NCBI GenBank assembly: GCA_026390595.1
Contig: JAPLFQ010000025.1
Location: forward strand, 275,808 to 339,807
Reading direction: 5' to 3'
DNA length: 64,000 nucleotides
Origin: Ignavibacteriales bacterium
GTDB taxonomy: Bacteria > Bacteroidota > Ignavibacteria > UBA10030
The notes below the pieces were generated by a model. It saw only the letters and a program-made list of their open reading frames with translations. It did no database searches and was not told the origin of the DNA. Positions 37,721 through 48,001 of this stretch are shown here, one piece after another; the stretch's first letter is position 1; every line of letters begins with the position of its first letter. The position numbers and the translations under genes were made by a program.

Positions 37721-37845
37721 AAGGGGCTTTCCCAAATGTCATTCTGAGTCTCGCTGTTACTCAGGCGAGACGAAGAATCTGATCCATATGTGCAGATTCT
37801 TCACTCCGTTCAGAATGACGTTTGCTTTTTGTGAGACAGCCCCTT
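37721..37845. repeat. Palindromic MITE-like element
   Basis: Inverted ends AAGGGGCT/AGCCCCTT enclose a second inverted pair GTCATTCTGA/CAGAATGAC over 125 bp. No reading frame is present. It lies between the convergent Calx-beta and GH3 genes and may also serve as a terminator. Confidence 0.6.
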
Positions 37846-37862
37846 CTGATTTCTTATGGTCC

Positions 37863-39551
37863 TCAACGCACTAATCCCATTCCAAACCTCATCGTCTCCG
37901 AGATTGTCACCGGTAGCTTGCCTCTGAAGTGAGCCTTTCCAAACAACGCCTCCGCAGCGGTTTCCTGAAGGGCTTTTGCGTTGTCGTAGGCGCAAATGTA
38001 CGTGGGGATTTCCGGCACCGACCCCCCGATGTACGGATTGCCGAATGAAACCAACGCCAGGTTTTGATTGCTTTTGATGAGCCGCTGCAGGAACGCAGTG
38101 TGCGTCGCAGGAAGTTCCACGGTCCCGCTGCTGAGGACGATCTTGACGTAGGCTGCAACAATGACCACATCCGCCTGCCGCGCAAGCTCCAGCGCCTTTT
38201 CGATCTCATCTGCCCTGAGTGAATCGCTCAGCCTCAGTTCCGTCGAGCCCGGAGCATGCTTGCGCACTTCGTCCGGAAATGTGACAAGTCCGCGCGAAAC
38301 CATCGAGTTCCCTTCCTTATTGCTCATCGTCAGGACGAGCACCTTCTTCGATGCCTTCAGGGGGATGAGTGTTGCATCATCCTTCGCAAGCGTCAGGCAC
38401 CCGGCAGCGATCTTTTTCGCGATCTGATAATTCTCGGTCGTTCCTACAAGTTGCCCAACCCTGTCAATGTCTGTGATGCGGTGCTTCTGAAGTCCGGCTT
38501 TCGATTTTGCGCGCAGAATCCTTCGAACGGATTCATCGATTCGTCGTTCCGTGAGTCCGCCGCTCTTGAGTGCCTCCCGAACAGCATTGATCCCGATTTC
38601 GAGATCACCCGGGAATAGTATGATATCGCATCCGGCCTGGAGAGCTTTGACAGTAGCCACATTGAACGGGTAACGGGTCGTGATGCCTCCCATGACCATC
38701 GCGTCGGTCAGTACGAGTCCATCGAATTTCAGCCTGTCGCGTAACAAACCCGTCATCACATTCCCGGAAAGAGTTGCCGGGATGGTGTCAAGGTCGATCG
38801 ACTGGATCCATAAGTGAGCGCTCATCACGCTGGAGGGTTTCGCCAGCCGGAAGACTTGCTTGTACGGATAGAGCTCAACGGATTCGACTTCCTTGGGCGA
38901 GCCCGCGATGACACCGATGTTGGCATGAGTATCTGTCCCGGTGTTGCCGTGACCAGGGAAGTGCTTTGCAGTGGCGAGAAGCCCGTTTTCCTGATACCCT
39001 CTGATGGCTGCCACAGCCATGGTCGCCACCAGCTTTGGATCCTCACCGTATGAACGGGTATTGATGACCGGGTTCCTGGGATTGTTGTTGACGTCGAGCA
39101 CCGGAGCGTAGTTCAGGTGCACGCCCAGGGCACGAGCTTCTTTGGCGGTCAGCTTTGCGGCCTCATAGACCAATTGTGGATTGCGCGAAGCGCCCAGGGC
39201 CATGTTAATCGGTAAATCGGTGGCACCATCGACGTAGGTTCCGGCCCCTTTCTCGAAATCCACAGTCACGAGAAGAGGATACTTCGAAACCCGCTGGAAC
39301 GTGTTCAGGTTCTCAACGATCTTCTTCGCCTCAACTCTCGCAAACCATATTCCCCCGATGTTGTACTTCTGTATCCACTCCAGTGTCCGTTCGGGTGAGG
39401 TTTGGGCGGGAATAAATAGTTGCCCGATCTTTTCGTCCAGCGTCATCGACTTGAGGGTCTTTTCGACCCACGAATTGTCTACGGGCTGAAGCTGCGATTG
39501 AAGTGTGGCCGTGGCAGCCAGGAGGAGAAACGACAGTGCGATCTTCTTCAT
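37863..39551 (-). CDS. Glycoside hydrolase family 3, beta-N-acetylhexosaminidase-like
   Basis: This 562-residue secreted enzyme begins with a signal peptide (KKIALSFLLLAATATLQS). The GH3 N-domain has KHFPGHGNTGTDTH, the NagZ signature whose His/Asp act in acid/base catalysis, and VLTDAMVMGG with the nucleophile Asp. A GH3 C-domain-like region follows. It probably removes GlcNAc from peptidoglycan or chitin fragments and could work with the NamZ-like muramidase at 30542. Its stop faces the Calx-beta gene. Confidence 0.87.
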   Translation of the reverse strand: MKKIALSFLLLAATATLQSQLQPVDNSWVEKTLKSMTLDEKIGQLFIPAQTSPERTLEWIQKYNIGGIWFARVEAKKIVENLNTFQRVSKYPLLVTVDFEKGAGTYVDGATDLPINMALGASRNPQLVYEAAKLTAKEARALGVHLNYAPVLDVNNNPRNPVINTRSYGEDPKLVATMAVAAIRGYQENGLLATAKHFPGHGNTGTDTHANIGVIAGSPKEVESVELYPYKQVFRLAKPSSVMSAHLWIQSIDLDTIPATLSGNVMTGLLRDRLKFDGLVLTDAMVMGGITTRYPFNVATVKALQAGCDIILFPGDLEIGINAVREALKSGGLTERRIDESVRRILRAKSKAGLQKHRITDIDRVGQLVGTTENYQIAKKIAAGCLTLAKDDATLIPLKASKKVLVLTMSNKEGNSMVSRGLVTFPDEVRKHAPGSTELRLSDSLRADEIEKALELARQADVVIVAAYVKIVLSSGTVELPATHTAFLQRLIKSNQNLALVSFGNPYIGGSVPEIPTYICAYDNAKALQETAAEALFGKAHFRGKLPVTISETMRFGMGLVR

Positions 39552-39584
39552 ATGCGGGTTCTCGATCTCTCGAAATGTGAGGTT

Positions 39585-40724
39585 TCAAAGCGCGGCCAGC
39601 GCTTGTTTCAGGTCTGCAATGATGTCCTCGATGTCTTCAATACCGACCGAGATTCTGACAAGTCCGTCGGTCACGCCGATTCGTTCTCGCTCCGTCGGTG
39701 GAACGGACGCGTGTGTCATCGTCGCCGGATGAGAGATGAGCGATTCGACGCCGCCGAGACTCTCCGCGAGAGCGCACAGCCGGACAGATTTCAGAAACTT
39801 CTTTGCCCTATCAAGGCTCCCGAGGTCGAAGGAAATCATCCCGCCGAACCCCCGCATCTGTTTTTGAGCCAGCCAGTGCTGCGGATGTGAAACAAGCCCG
39901 GGGTAGTGCACTTTCTTTACTTTTCGCTGATGGCTAAGGTAGTGTGCCACCTCCATGGCGTTGGAATCATGCCGCGCCATTCGGACCGCGAGAGTCTTGA
40001 TCCCCCTGAGGCACATCCAGGCCTCGAACGGGCTCAGGATCGCTCCCACGGATTTTTGAACAAATCGGAGCCGCTCCGTCATTTTCGGGTCGTTGAGAAC
40101 CACAAGCCCTCCGAGCATGTCGCTGTGGCCGTTCAGGTATTTTGTAGCGCTGTGAAGAACGATGTCGATGCCGAAGTCGAGGGGGGTTTGCAGATACGGG
40201 GTCGCAAACGTGCTGTCGACCACAGAAATCAGCTTTCTGGAAATGCAGAGTTTTGCGGCCCCCCGGAGATCCGTGATCTCCATCGTCGGGTTCGTCGGAG
40301 TCTCGATGAAAAGCATCTTCGTGTTGGGCTTCACTGCGGCCTTTACCGCGCTGAGATCGCTCGTGTCAACGAAATCGAATTCCAGCCCATAGTCCTCGAG
40401 GACGAATTTGGCGATTCGGTACGTCCCTCCATAAACGTTGCGCGAGACGATGACGTGATCGCCCGATTTGAGCAAGTGGAAGACCGCAGCTTCAGCAGCC
40501 ATCCCCGAGGCGAATGCCAGACCCTCCTTGCCGTTTTCGAGGGCCGCGATGTTCTTCTCGAGGACGGTTCTGGTGGGGTTTGACACGCGGGAGTATGCGT
40601 ACCCCTTGTTCTTGCCAATTTCCTCCTGGGAAAAAGTGGAGGTCAGGTGAATCGGTGTCATAAGCGATCCGGTGAAGGGATCGGGCTCGATGCCGGCGTG
40701 GATTGCTTTCGTGGAAAACCCCAT
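39585..40724 (-). CDS. Cystathionine gamma-synthase/lyase family PLP enzyme
   Basis: This 379-residue trans-sulphuration enzyme starts FSTKAIHAG. It has the substrate loop YSRVSNPTR and the PLP Lys in LHSATKYLNGHSD. Whether it acts as synthase (methionine synthesis) or lyase (cysteine synthesis) cannot be decided from sequence; the VESLISHP and ERERIGVTDGLVRISVG motifs occur in both. The ATG at 40724 is preceded by AAAGGAACCACC; a 13-codon longer frame lacks this. Confidence 0.9.
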   Translation of the reverse strand: MGFSTKAIHAGIEPDPFTGSLMTPIHLTSTFSQEEIGKNKGYAYSRVSNPTRTVLEKNIAALENGKEGLAFASGMAAEAAVFHLLKSGDHVIVSRNVYGGTYRIAKFVLEDYGLEFDFVDTSDLSAVKAAVKPNTKMLFIETPTNPTMEITDLRGAAKLCISRKLISVVDSTFATPYLQTPLDFGIDIVLHSATKYLNGHSDMLGGLVVLNDPKMTERLRFVQKSVGAILSPFEAWMCLRGIKTLAVRMARHDSNAMEVAHYLSHQRKVKKVHYPGLVSHPQHWLAQKQMRGFGGMISFDLGSLDRAKKFLKSVRLCALAESLGGVESLISHPATMTHASVPPTERERIGVTDGLVRISVGIEDIEDIIADLKQALAAL

Positions 40725-40798
40725 GGTGGTTCCTTTCTTTCGCGGATGGTGACGGATTGTCACAGATCCTCGCGGATAGTTGGCTCCGAACCAAGATT

Positions 40799-41173
40799 CT
40801 AGTATGAATAGATGAATCGCTTGAATTCGACGCGGTCTCCAAAGTTGACCAAGAGTCCCAGCTCGAACTTTGTGTTCCTGAGGTATCCCAGGATTTGAGA
40901 TTCATGAATTTTGGACAATGATCGAACTGCTTTGATTTCCACCAGCACGAGATTTTCGACCACCACATCAACGATTTGCTCGCCAATGTTCTGCTCTTCA
41001 AAGATAACCGGAAGACATTTCTGTTGCTCCACTTTCAGACCGAGCTTTCTAAGCTTGACGCAGAGCGCGTTTTCGTAGGTTTTTTCTGCTAGCCCCTTGC
41101 CCAGAGAATTGTGAACATCAAATGAAGCCCCTATGATCTTCTCCGTGATGTCGCTGTGCAACAGGGTTGACAT
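40799..41173 (-). CDS. GxxExxY protein
   Basis: This 124-residue protein belongs to the widespread GxxExxY family, with the signature GLAEKTYENAL and a PD-(D/E)XK-like core (VDVVVENLVLVEIKAV). It is often found in Bacteroidota and Planctomycetes genomes. Function is unknown, though nuclease-like folds are suggested for the family. A GTG four codons upstream (41185) is an alternative start. Confidence 0.85.
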   Translation of the reverse strand: MSTLLHSDITEKIIGASFDVHNSLGKGLAEKTYENALCVKLRKLGLKVEQQKCLPVIFEEQNIGEQIVDVVVENLVLVEIKAVRSLSKIHESQILGYLRNTKFELGLLVNFGDRVEFKRFIYSY

Positions 41174-41389
41174 TGATCCTAGCACTCCCGTCCGCGAGGA
41201 TCCGCAACTATCCGCGCATGATCAGTTTGGACATTCCCTCAGTTTTGGCCGTTCCGCATCAAAAAAGTGACAAAATATAGCACTAATCATATGGAAAAGA
41301 AAAGAAATGGAGCTTGAGAGGTCTGAGTCTGCTCATTGAGTTTATGCATGTCGGACAACTGTGACCTTGGCCTCCGGATCGAAATTGTC

Positions 41390-41418
41390 TTGACATTGGC
41401 CGTTCTTTTGAGTATAAT
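41390..41418 (+). promoter_or_regulatory. Consensus sigma-70 promoter of efp
   Basis: TTGACA and TATAAT are separated by exactly 17 bases, a perfect match to the proteobacterial consensus. The expected start is about 60 bases before the efp ATG. It probably drives efp-accB-accC. Confidence 0.8.
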
Positions 41419-41483
41419 TTCACCCCCATTTTTGTGTAAAACGGGGTGTTTTTGTCAAAAACTTGAGGATTTTGAAAGGATTT

Positions 41484-42047
41484 ATGGCCACAACTGCAGA
41501 TTTTCGTGTTGGTATGGTAATCAAATTCAATGGCGAGCTTCATCGGATCGACGAATACATCCATCGCACACCTGGGAATCTTCGTGCTTTCGTCCAGGCA
41601 AAACTGCGCAACCTCAAGAGCGGCCGGGTCACTGAAACCAGGTACCGGTCCGGCGAGGAAGTGGAGGAGGTGCGTCTGGAGCAGAAAGATTTCACCTATC
41701 TCTACCACGATGGGGCAAGCTATCAGTTTATGGACAAGGAGTCCTACGAACAGATGCCGGTTTCAGACGCTGTGTTGGGTGATGGGGCCAAATTCCTCAA
41801 AGAAGGCGAAACTGTGAAGCTGATGATGGTAGGTCTGGACATCGTGGCCTGCGAAATCCCCTTCAACGTCGAGCTCAAAGTTGTCGAGACCGTTCCGGGT
41901 GTCCGGGGTGATACCGCCTCGGGTGCAACAAAGCCAGCGAAGGTCGAGTCAGGCGCCGTTGTCAACGTGCCGCTGTTCATCAACGAAGGTGATGTGATTC
42001 GTGTCGATACCCGGACGGGGGACTATCTGGAACGGGTAAAAAGCTAG
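41484..42047 (+). CDS. efp: Elongation factor P with non-lysine tip loop
   Basis: Rescues ribosomes stalled on polyproline. The three beta domains are intact over 187 residues. The tip loop that enters the peptidyl-transferase centre reads RTPGNLRAFV: Asn32 replaces the modified Lys34 of E. coli, and Arg34 lies two residues further. Neither EpmA-type lysylation nor EarP-type rhamnosylation at the usual position is possible. GAAAGGATTT precedes the ATG. The gene heads the efp-accB-accC-gcvH group. Confidence 0.95.
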   Translation: MATTADFRVGMVIKFNGELHRIDEYIHRTPGNLRAFVQAKLRNLKSGRVTETRYRSGEEVEEVRLEQKDFTYLYHDGASYQFMDKESYEQMPVSDAVLGDGAKFLKEGETVKLMMVGLDIVACEIPFNVELKVVETVPGVRGDTASGATKPAKVESGAVVNVPLFINEGDVIRVDTRTGDYLERVKS

Positions 42048-42134
42048 GGGCGCAGCCCCACACTCTCCAAGTCTTAGAGAGTGCAACGAACGAGCTCAAA
42101 GGCTCTCGTTACACACAATAACCCCGGGAAATCC

Positions 42135-42608
42135 ATGGACCTTGCATACGTCAAGAAGGTGATCAAGCTTATTGAGAAGAGTGAAGTAGACGAGATTGAG
42201 ATTGAGGAGGAGGGGAAGAAGATCCGCGTGGCGAAGCACAAGAATTCTCAACCTATGTACATTTCCCAGGTCGCCGCGCCCGCTCATCAGGCGCAAACAG
42301 CTCCAAGCCTCACGTCAGCTCCCGCCGCAGCTCCTCAGGCCCCGCAAGCGGCCAAGACGGAGACGAAACTCTATGAAGTCCGATCCCCCATCGTTGGCAC
42401 GTTTTACCGCGCTCCCGCACCGGACGCGGAAAACTATGTCGAAGTCGGTCAGACAGTCAGCGTCGGAACAGTGTTGTGCATCGTGGAAGCGATGAAGCTG
42501 ATGAACGAGATCGAATCTGACGTCAACGGAAGGATAGCGCAGACCCTTGTCGAGAACGGCAAGCCGGTCGAATACAATCAGGTTCTCTTCCTGATTGAGA
42601 AGTCGTAG
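42135..42608 (+). CDS. accB: Acetyl-CoA carboxylase biotin carboxyl carrier protein
   Basis: This 157-residue carrier has an N-terminal helical part, an Ala/Pro-rich linker (about 45-75) and the biotinyl domain with biotin on Lys121 in VEAMKLMNE. It shuttles CO2 between AccC and the carboxyltransferase. accC starts 73 bases downstream. Confidence 0.95.
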   Translation: MDLAYVKKVIKLIEKSEVDEIEIEEEGKKIRVAKHKNSQPMYISQVAAPAHQAQTAPSLTSAPAAAPQAPQAAKTETKLYEVRSPIVGTFYRAPAPDAENYVEVGQTVSVGTVLCIVEAMKLMNEIESDVNGRIAQTLVENGKPVEYNQVLFLIEKS

Positions 42609-42680
42609 TCAGCCGCACGCGCCCCGCCTGGGGTTTGCCGTCAAGCCCGAACCCAAAGAACTTCTACGTAAGGAATCGCT

Positions 42681-44018
42681 TTGTTCAATAAAATGCTCAT
42701 AGCAAACCGGGGAGAGATCGCGCTCCGGATTATCCGTGCCTGCAGGGAACTCGGCATCAAAACGGTCGCTGTATATTCGGAAGCAGACCGGTATTCGCTG
42801 CACGTGCGGTTTGCGGACGAGGCCGTGTGCATTGGTCCGCCGCAGAGCAAGGAGAGCTACCTGAGCATTCCCCGCTTGATCGCGGCGGCTGAGGTGACCA
42901 ACGCGGACGCCATTCACCCCGGCTATGGATTCCTTGCAGAAAATGCTAATTTCGCGGAGATCTGTTCAACATCTGGCTTGACGTTTGTTGGCCCCAAACC
43001 CGAATCCATTACCTCGATGGGCGACAAGTCGCTCGCGAAGGAGACAATGAGGAAGGCCGGCGTTCCGGTGATACCCGGTAGTGACGGCGTCGTCTCCGAC
43101 ATCAACGATGCGAAGCGTCTGGCGGGGGATATCGGCTACCCGATTATTATCAAGGCAACCGCAGGCGGCGGCGGCCGGGGCATGCGCATCGTGCGCGAAG
43201 AATCTGAGCTCGAAAATGCGTACCGGACTGCGAGCCATGAGGCGGAGAAGGCATTCAGCAATCCCTCGGTGTATTTCGAAAAATATCTCGAGCATCCGCG
43301 CCACATCGAAATCCAGGTGATGGGGGATCGTCACGGCAACGTCATTCATTTCGGCGAGAGGGATTGTTCCATCCAGCGGCGTCACCAGAAGCTGGTCGAG
43401 GAATCTCCCTCCCCGGCGCTCACCCCGGAACTGCGGGAGGCGATGGGAACGGCAGCCGTCAAGGGGGCGAAAAGCGTCCACTACCTGGGGGCCGGGACAA
43501 TAGAGTTCCTGCTTGACGACAAGAACTTCTATTTCATGGAAATGAACACCCGGATTCAGGTTGAGCATCCGGTGACAGAAGAAGTAATGGGGACCGACCT
43601 GCTGAAACTGCAAATCGAAGTCGCAGCGGGCGCGAAACTCAAGAAGCAGAATGCGAAGCCCGAATGGCACGCCATGGAATGCCGCATCAACGCGGAAGAT
43701 CCGGCATTTGACTTCCGTCCGTCTCCCGGAAAGATCACCAGCTTCCATATGCCGGGAGGCTTCGGCGTCCGCGTGGACACCCATGCGTATGCCGGCTACG
43801 AGATTCCGCCATATTATGATTCCCTCGTCGCAAAGCTCATCGTCAAGGCCAAGACGCGGGAAGAGGTCGTGGAAAAGATGTATCACACACTGGATGAGTT
43901 CATCATCGAAGGGATTCAGACCACGATACCGTTCCACAAGAAGCTGATGCGGAACGAAAAGTTCCAGAGCGGTGTCTTCGACACGAAGTTTATCGAGCAA
44001 TTCAACTACAAGGACTGA
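42681..44018 (+). CDS. accC: Acetyl-CoA carboxylase biotin carboxylase subunit
   Basis: ATP-grasp enzyme that carboxylates biotin on AccB. The N-terminus [16 protein letters not shown], the glycine-rich ATP loop GGGGRGMR and the [10 protein letters not shown] motif are all present over 445 residues. The start is TTG, supported by AAGGA seven bases upstream and by the family N-terminus; the next ATG is four codons in. Confidence 0.95.
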   Translation: MFNKMLIANRGEIALRIIRACRELGIKTVAVYSEADRYSLHVRFADEAVCIGPPQSKESYLSIPRLIAAAEVTNADAIHPGYGFLAENANFAEICSTSGLTFVGPKPESITSMGDKSLAKETMRKAGVPVIPGSDGVVSDINDAKRLAGDIGYPIIIKATAGGGGRGMRIVREESELENAYRTASHEAEKAFSNPSVYFEKYLEHPRHIEIQVMGDRHGNVIHFGERDCSIQRRHQKLVEESPSPALTPELREAMGTAAVKGAKSVHYLGAGTIEFLLDDKNFYFMEMNTRIQVEHPVTEEVMGTDLLKLQIEVAAGAKLKKQNAKPEWHAMECRINAEDPAFDFRPSPGKITSFHMPGGFGVRVDTHAYAGYEIPPYYDSLVAKLIVKAKTREEVVEKMYHTLDEFIIEGIQTTIPFHKKLMRNEKFQSGVFDTKFIEQFNYKD

Positions 44019-44086
44019 CCGTTGTTGCGCCGGTACCAGACGGGTCCGGCCGGAACGTCTCACGATGCCAACCAGACGAGGGTACA

Positions 44087-44467
44087 ATGAATTTTCCCGA
44101 CAACCTCAAGTATACGAGCGACCACGAATGGATCCGCGTTGAAGGTGACTCAGGATGGGTGGGGATCACTGACTATGCTCAGAGCGAACTTGGTGATGTG
44201 GTATTTGTCGAACTCCCCGCAGTAGGTACGAAGGTTGCCCAGGGCAAATCGATGGGCACCATCGAAGCCGTGAAAGCGGTCTCCGATCTCTTCGCGCCGG
44301 TGTCCGGCGAGGTCCTCGAAGTGAACAAGGAAATCGTGTCGAGCCCCGATGCGTTAAACAAGGACCCTTACGGCAAGGGATGGATGATCAAGATGCGCAT
44401 TGGAAATCCCGCCGAATTGGCCGCCCTGCTCGATGTCGGAGCATATCAGAAAACCGTTGCCAAGTAA
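44087..44467 (+). CDS. gcvH: Glycine cleavage system H protein
   Basis: Lipoyl carrier of the glycine decarboxylase complex, 126 residues. Lipoate attaches to Lys63 in IEAVKAVSD. The N-terminus NLKYTSDHEWI is diagnostic. Other gcv genes are not in the window. It lies 68 bases after accC. Confidence 0.95.
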   Translation: MNFPDNLKYTSDHEWIRVEGDSGWVGITDYAQSELGDVVFVELPAVGTKVAQGKSMGTIEAVKAVSDLFAPVSGEVLEVNKEIVSSPDALNKDPYGKGWMIKMRIGNPAELAALLDVGAYQKTVAK

Positions 44468-44608
44468 CGGACGAGCAGCGCTCGATCCGGCACGCCCGCG
44501 TCTTGAAAGAAAGGCGTGGTTTCTCTACATTGACTCATCAATGAGCGACGGTTCGGCACTCCCTCCGCCGATTGTTCGCATTGAGCCAGATGTCAATGAT
44601 TTCCCACT

Positions 44609-47296
44609 ATGAAGAATCCGGCTGACGCAAAACCTGTTATTGGGCTGTTTAGAAAACTCAGCCGGGCTCAGCGGTCGTTTGTCGCTGCGATCGCGCTGGT
44701 GCTACTCCCTGCCTGCCTCGGACTCGCGTATCTCATAACGGATTTCTGGACTACATCGAAGACGAAGAACCGCGTGTTCGTTTCTGCCACCGCGCGAGAC
44801 ACTCTGATTCTTTCCGGGTACGATCACACGGTCAGGGCTTTTAATGTGGCACAGGAAGCGTATGCCGATCCGGCGAAACGCGATTCCCTGCGCCCTATCT
44901 TCGATGCCAGGGTAAGGACTCTCCACGGCATCGCCACGGAGTATGTCAACCTCCTGACGGATTTGCCGGCTCCCGACAGGGATCGGCTTGAGGGTGCCTT
45001 TTCCCTCCTCTGGCAAATTTTCGACGAACTCGTCGGACGATCGACGAAGGCGTTCACTTCGGTCCCGCCGAAACGTGCTTCGGTTGGTGGGGCAGCCCCG
45101 TCTGGTGTCCGTCAACCCCAGCAGTCGTTTCTCCAAGATCCCAATCTGTTTTTCAGCAAGATGCGGGAGAGTCTCGACCGGTCGTTACGCTCCGAGTTGG
45201 AGGAGGATCTACTTCTGGTTCAACGAGCGCGCGCCGAAGCGGAAGTGACCACCTACCGCGGCTTCTTCATCGCATTTTTCCTGTTCGGTCTCGGGGCAAC
45301 CCTGGCGGTGATTGTCGTGGCGCGCGGGCGAAAGAACGAGGAAGGAAGAAGGCGGTACGAGACGCTGCTTGATGCTTCGCTCAATCCGATCGAAGTGGTC
45401 AATCTGCATGGCAAGATTCTCTATGTGAACCCGGCCTCTGAACGATGGAGGGGAATGGCATCGGCTGACCTCCTCGGCCACTCGATCTTTGACGCGGTGC
45501 AGGTGCCCCGCCACAGCCAGGAAAAGGCCGAGCTCTGGCTCCGCATCGCGGAGGTGTTGAAGTCGGGACACGCGTGGTCGGGGGAAGTGGAACTCCCGCG
45601 GAGCAGGGGCGAAGTAAGCTACATGCTCCTCATCCTCTCTCCGGTTCTGAGCGCGGACGGCCGGCTCATCGAAGCGATCGGGATCTATCACGACGTGACG
45701 GAACGGCGCGAACTCGCCCGGAAATTCGAGGAGTCGCAGGAGAAATACCAGAACATCGTCGAAAGCTCTCTCGACGGTATCGTGATTGTCCAGGAGGGAA
45801 AGCTGGTATTCGTCAATACATCGTCGGCGAAAATATTCGGCTATGAATCGCCGGAGGATATGAAGGATGTGAGTTTCGAGGACACGGTCGCCCCATCGAA
45901 CCGCTTCCTCGTTCTGGAAGGGTATGAAGGGCGGGCGATCGGCGAGGATGTGCTCAGGAACTTCGAGATGAAAGGGCTGTCGAAACAGGGGAGGGTGATC
46001 GATCTCGAAGTCAACGCGAAACTTGTTTCCTGGAACGGGAAACCGGCCGTCCAGGCTTCGTTCCGGGATATTACCAAGAGAAAATCACTCGAACGCGAGC
46101 AGGCCCTCTGGCTCTGGGAGCAGGAGACCATGAGCACGATCGATCGCCAGCTCGTCTCCAGCGTGAGCCTTCAATCGGTTCTTGATGCAATTTCGTACCA
46201 TGCCAAGGCGCTCACCCGCGCTGACTGGGCCGGCGTGATCATGGTGGATCTGGATACCAACCTGGCTCGTTGGCGTGCGGTCACGGGAAACAGGGTGCCC
46301 ATGCCGGATTTGCCGCTGCACCTCGAAAAGGTACATGCGGCGATCATACGGTCCAAGGAACCCGTTGTCATGAAGGACCTTGGCGTCTCGGCGGACTTCC
46401 CTGTGGAACAGTTCCCGCCGTTTGCGGAGGAGAAGATCATTGCCGCCGTCCGGTTCCCTCTCATCGTCGAGAACGAAATCCGGGGTCAATTGGTGATCGG
46501 GTATCGCCGTCCGCACGACTTTGCCGCACGCGAAATGCGGCTGCTCACGTCGCTTGCCGAAAAATCATCCATAGCCCTCGCAAATGCGGAGTTGTACGAC
46601 AACCTCCTCTCCCGCGAGAAGGAACTGGAGTTGCTGTCGGGCGCCCGAGTGCGGGCGCAGGAAGATGAACGGCGCCGTATCGCCCGCGAGATTCACGACA
46701 GCCTTGGCCAGATGCTTACGGCCATCAAGTTCAATGTCGAAATCCTGGAAGATGCCGCCGGCCTGCAGACGGAGGAAGACGCCAAGAGGCTCGTCGACAT
46801 CAAGTCCTTGCTCGATAACGCCATGGCAGAAGCACGGGAGATCTCCTACAATCTGATGCCGAGCGTGCTTGTGGATTTTGGCCTTGTCCCTGCACTCCAG
46901 TTTTTGGGTGAACAGTTCTCCAAGAGCAACCAGCTTACTGTCAAGGTCCATACCAACGGGGTGGAGGGCAGACTCGATCCGTCGATAGAAGTCGGACTGT
47001 ACAGGATCGCACAGGAAGCCCTCAACAATATCGCCAAGCACGCCGGTGCAACGGAAATCAATGTTCAACTGATCGGCGACTCGAAGTCGATGAAGCTGAT
47101 CATCGAAGATGACGGGAAGGGGTTTCACGTCAGCCGCTTCGAACCCCAGACGCACCAGCGCCGGGGTATGGGGCTCGTGAGCATGCGTGAGCGCGCTGCT
47201 TCCTTCAACGGGGTCTTTGTGCTCGATTCGCATCCCGGCCATGGAACAGAAATCATTGTGGAAGTACCAAGAATGGATTCCGAGAACAATGGATAA
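44609..47296 (+). CDS. Membrane sensor histidine kinase with PAS-PAS-GAF and HisKA_3
   Basis: This 895-residue kinase has two membrane helices (about 26-48 and 215-240) flanking a periplasmic helical sensor. Two PAS domains (YETLLDASLNPIEVV; YQNIVESSLDGIVIV), a GAF domain and a NarX/DesK-type dimerisation domain follow, with phospho-His about 695 in AREIHDSLGQ. The HATPase has NNIAKHAG, EDDGKGF and GMGLVSM. The following response-regulator gene overlaps its 3' end by eight bases, so the two form one system. Signal unknown. Confidence 0.92.
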   Translation: MKNPADAKPVIGLFRKLSRAQRSFVAAIALVLLPACLGLAYLITDFWTTSKTKNRVFVSATARDTLILSGYDHTVRAFNVAQEAYADPAKRDSLRPIFDARVRTLHGIATEYVNLLTDLPAPDRDRLEGAFSLLWQIFDELVGRSTKAFTSVPPKRASVGGAAPSGVRQPQQSFLQDPNLFFSKMRESLDRSLRSELEEDLLLVQRARAEAEVTTYRGFFIAFFLFGLGATLAVIVVARGRKNEEGRRRYETLLDASLNPIEVVNLHGKILYVNPASERWRGMASADLLGHSIFDAVQVPRHSQEKAELWLRIAEVLKSGHAWSGEVELPRSRGEVSYMLLILSPVLSADGRLIEAIGIYHDVTERRELARKFEESQEKYQNIVESSLDGIVIVQEGKLVFVNTSSAKIFGYESPEDMKDVSFEDTVAPSNRFLVLEGYEGRAIGEDVLRNFEMKGLSKQGRVIDLEVNAKLVSWNGKPAVQASFRDITKRKSLEREQALWLWEQETMSTIDRQLVSSVSLQSVLDAISYHAKALTRADWAGVIMVDLDTNLARWRAVTGNRVPMPDLPLHLEKVHAAIIRSKEPVVMKDLGVSADFPVEQFPPFAEEKIIAAVRFPLIVENEIRGQLVIGYRRPHDFAAREMRLLTSLAEKSSIALANAELYDNLLSREKELELLSGARVRAQEDERRRIAREIHDSLGQMLTAIKFNVEILEDAAGLQTEEDAKRLVDIKSLLDNAMAEAREISYNLMPSVLVDFGLVPALQFLGEQFSKSNQLTVKVHTNGVEGRLDPSIEVGLYRIAQEALNNIAKHAGATEINVQLIGDSKSMKLIIEDDGKGFHVSRFEPQTHQRRGMGLVSMRERAASFNGVFVLDSHPGHGTEIIVEVPRMDSENNG

Positions 47297-47966
47297 AATA
47301 CGCATCCTCCTTGCAGACGATCACATGCTGATCCGCAGCGGCATCGCTACGCTTCTTCAGAGCATCAAGGACTTTGTTATCGTTGGTGAAGCGGAAGACG
47401 GCGAGGATGCTGTGCACAAGACAAGCGAGCTGCGCCCGACGGTTGTCGTGATCGATCTCTCCATGCCGAAGCTCTCCGGCATCGAAGCGACGAAGATCAT
47501 CAAGAAACGGTATCCGGAGACGAACGTCCTGGTGCTGACGATGCATGAGAACGAGGAATACGTCTACCAGATCCTGAAATCCGGTGCGTCGGGGTACGTG
47601 CTCAAGAGCGCTGGAAAAGATGAGTTGGCGACGGCAATACGCGCGGCGGCGAAGGGGGAAAAATTCTTCAGCCCGAGGATTTCACAGCTGATGGCCGAAG
47701 GATATGTGAAACGCGTCGAGAAGGGGGGGCAGGATGCTGCCCGGGTGGATGTGACATTGACGAGAAGAGAGCGGGAAATCCTCGCGCTCGTGGCCAGCGG
47801 GTTGACAAACCAGCAGATTGCAGATCAGCTTTTCATCAGCCCCAGAACCGTGGATACGCACAGGACCAACCTCATGCAGAAACTCGAGATCCATGACCTG
47901 GCGAACCTTGTGCGCTATGCCATTGAACACGGCATCATCGCGGAAGGGGACGGGCTCAGATCCTGA
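47289..47966 (+). CDS. NarL/FixJ-family response regulator
   Basis: This 225-residue protein has a receiver domain with phospho-acceptor Asp56 (VVVIDLSMP) and the conserved Lys in VLKSAGKD. A LuxR-type HTH follows (LTRREREILALVASGLTNQQIAD ... SPRTVDTHR). The ATG lies inside the kinase gene's last codons; a longer frame upstream is an artefact of that overlap. It is the partner of the HisKA_3 kinase. Confidence 0.93.
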   Translation: MDKIRILLADDHMLIRSGIATLLQSIKDFVIVGEAEDGEDAVHKTSELRPTVVVIDLSMPKLSGIEATKIIKKRYPETNVLVLTMHENEEYVYQILKSGASGYVLKSAGKDELATAIRAAAKGEKFFSPRISQLMAEGYVKRVEKGGQDAARVDVTLTRREREILALVASGLTNQQIADQLFISPRTVDTHRTNLMQKLEIHDLANLVRYAIEHGIIAEGDGLRS

Positions 47967-48001
47967 CGGCCCTAAAACGCGGCCGCCCCTCGTATTAATT
48001 C

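Noticed and set aside
40799..41173. GxxExxY gene as part of a toxin-antitoxin or defence island
   Set aside because: It stands alone between a PLP enzyme and efp with no partner gene.
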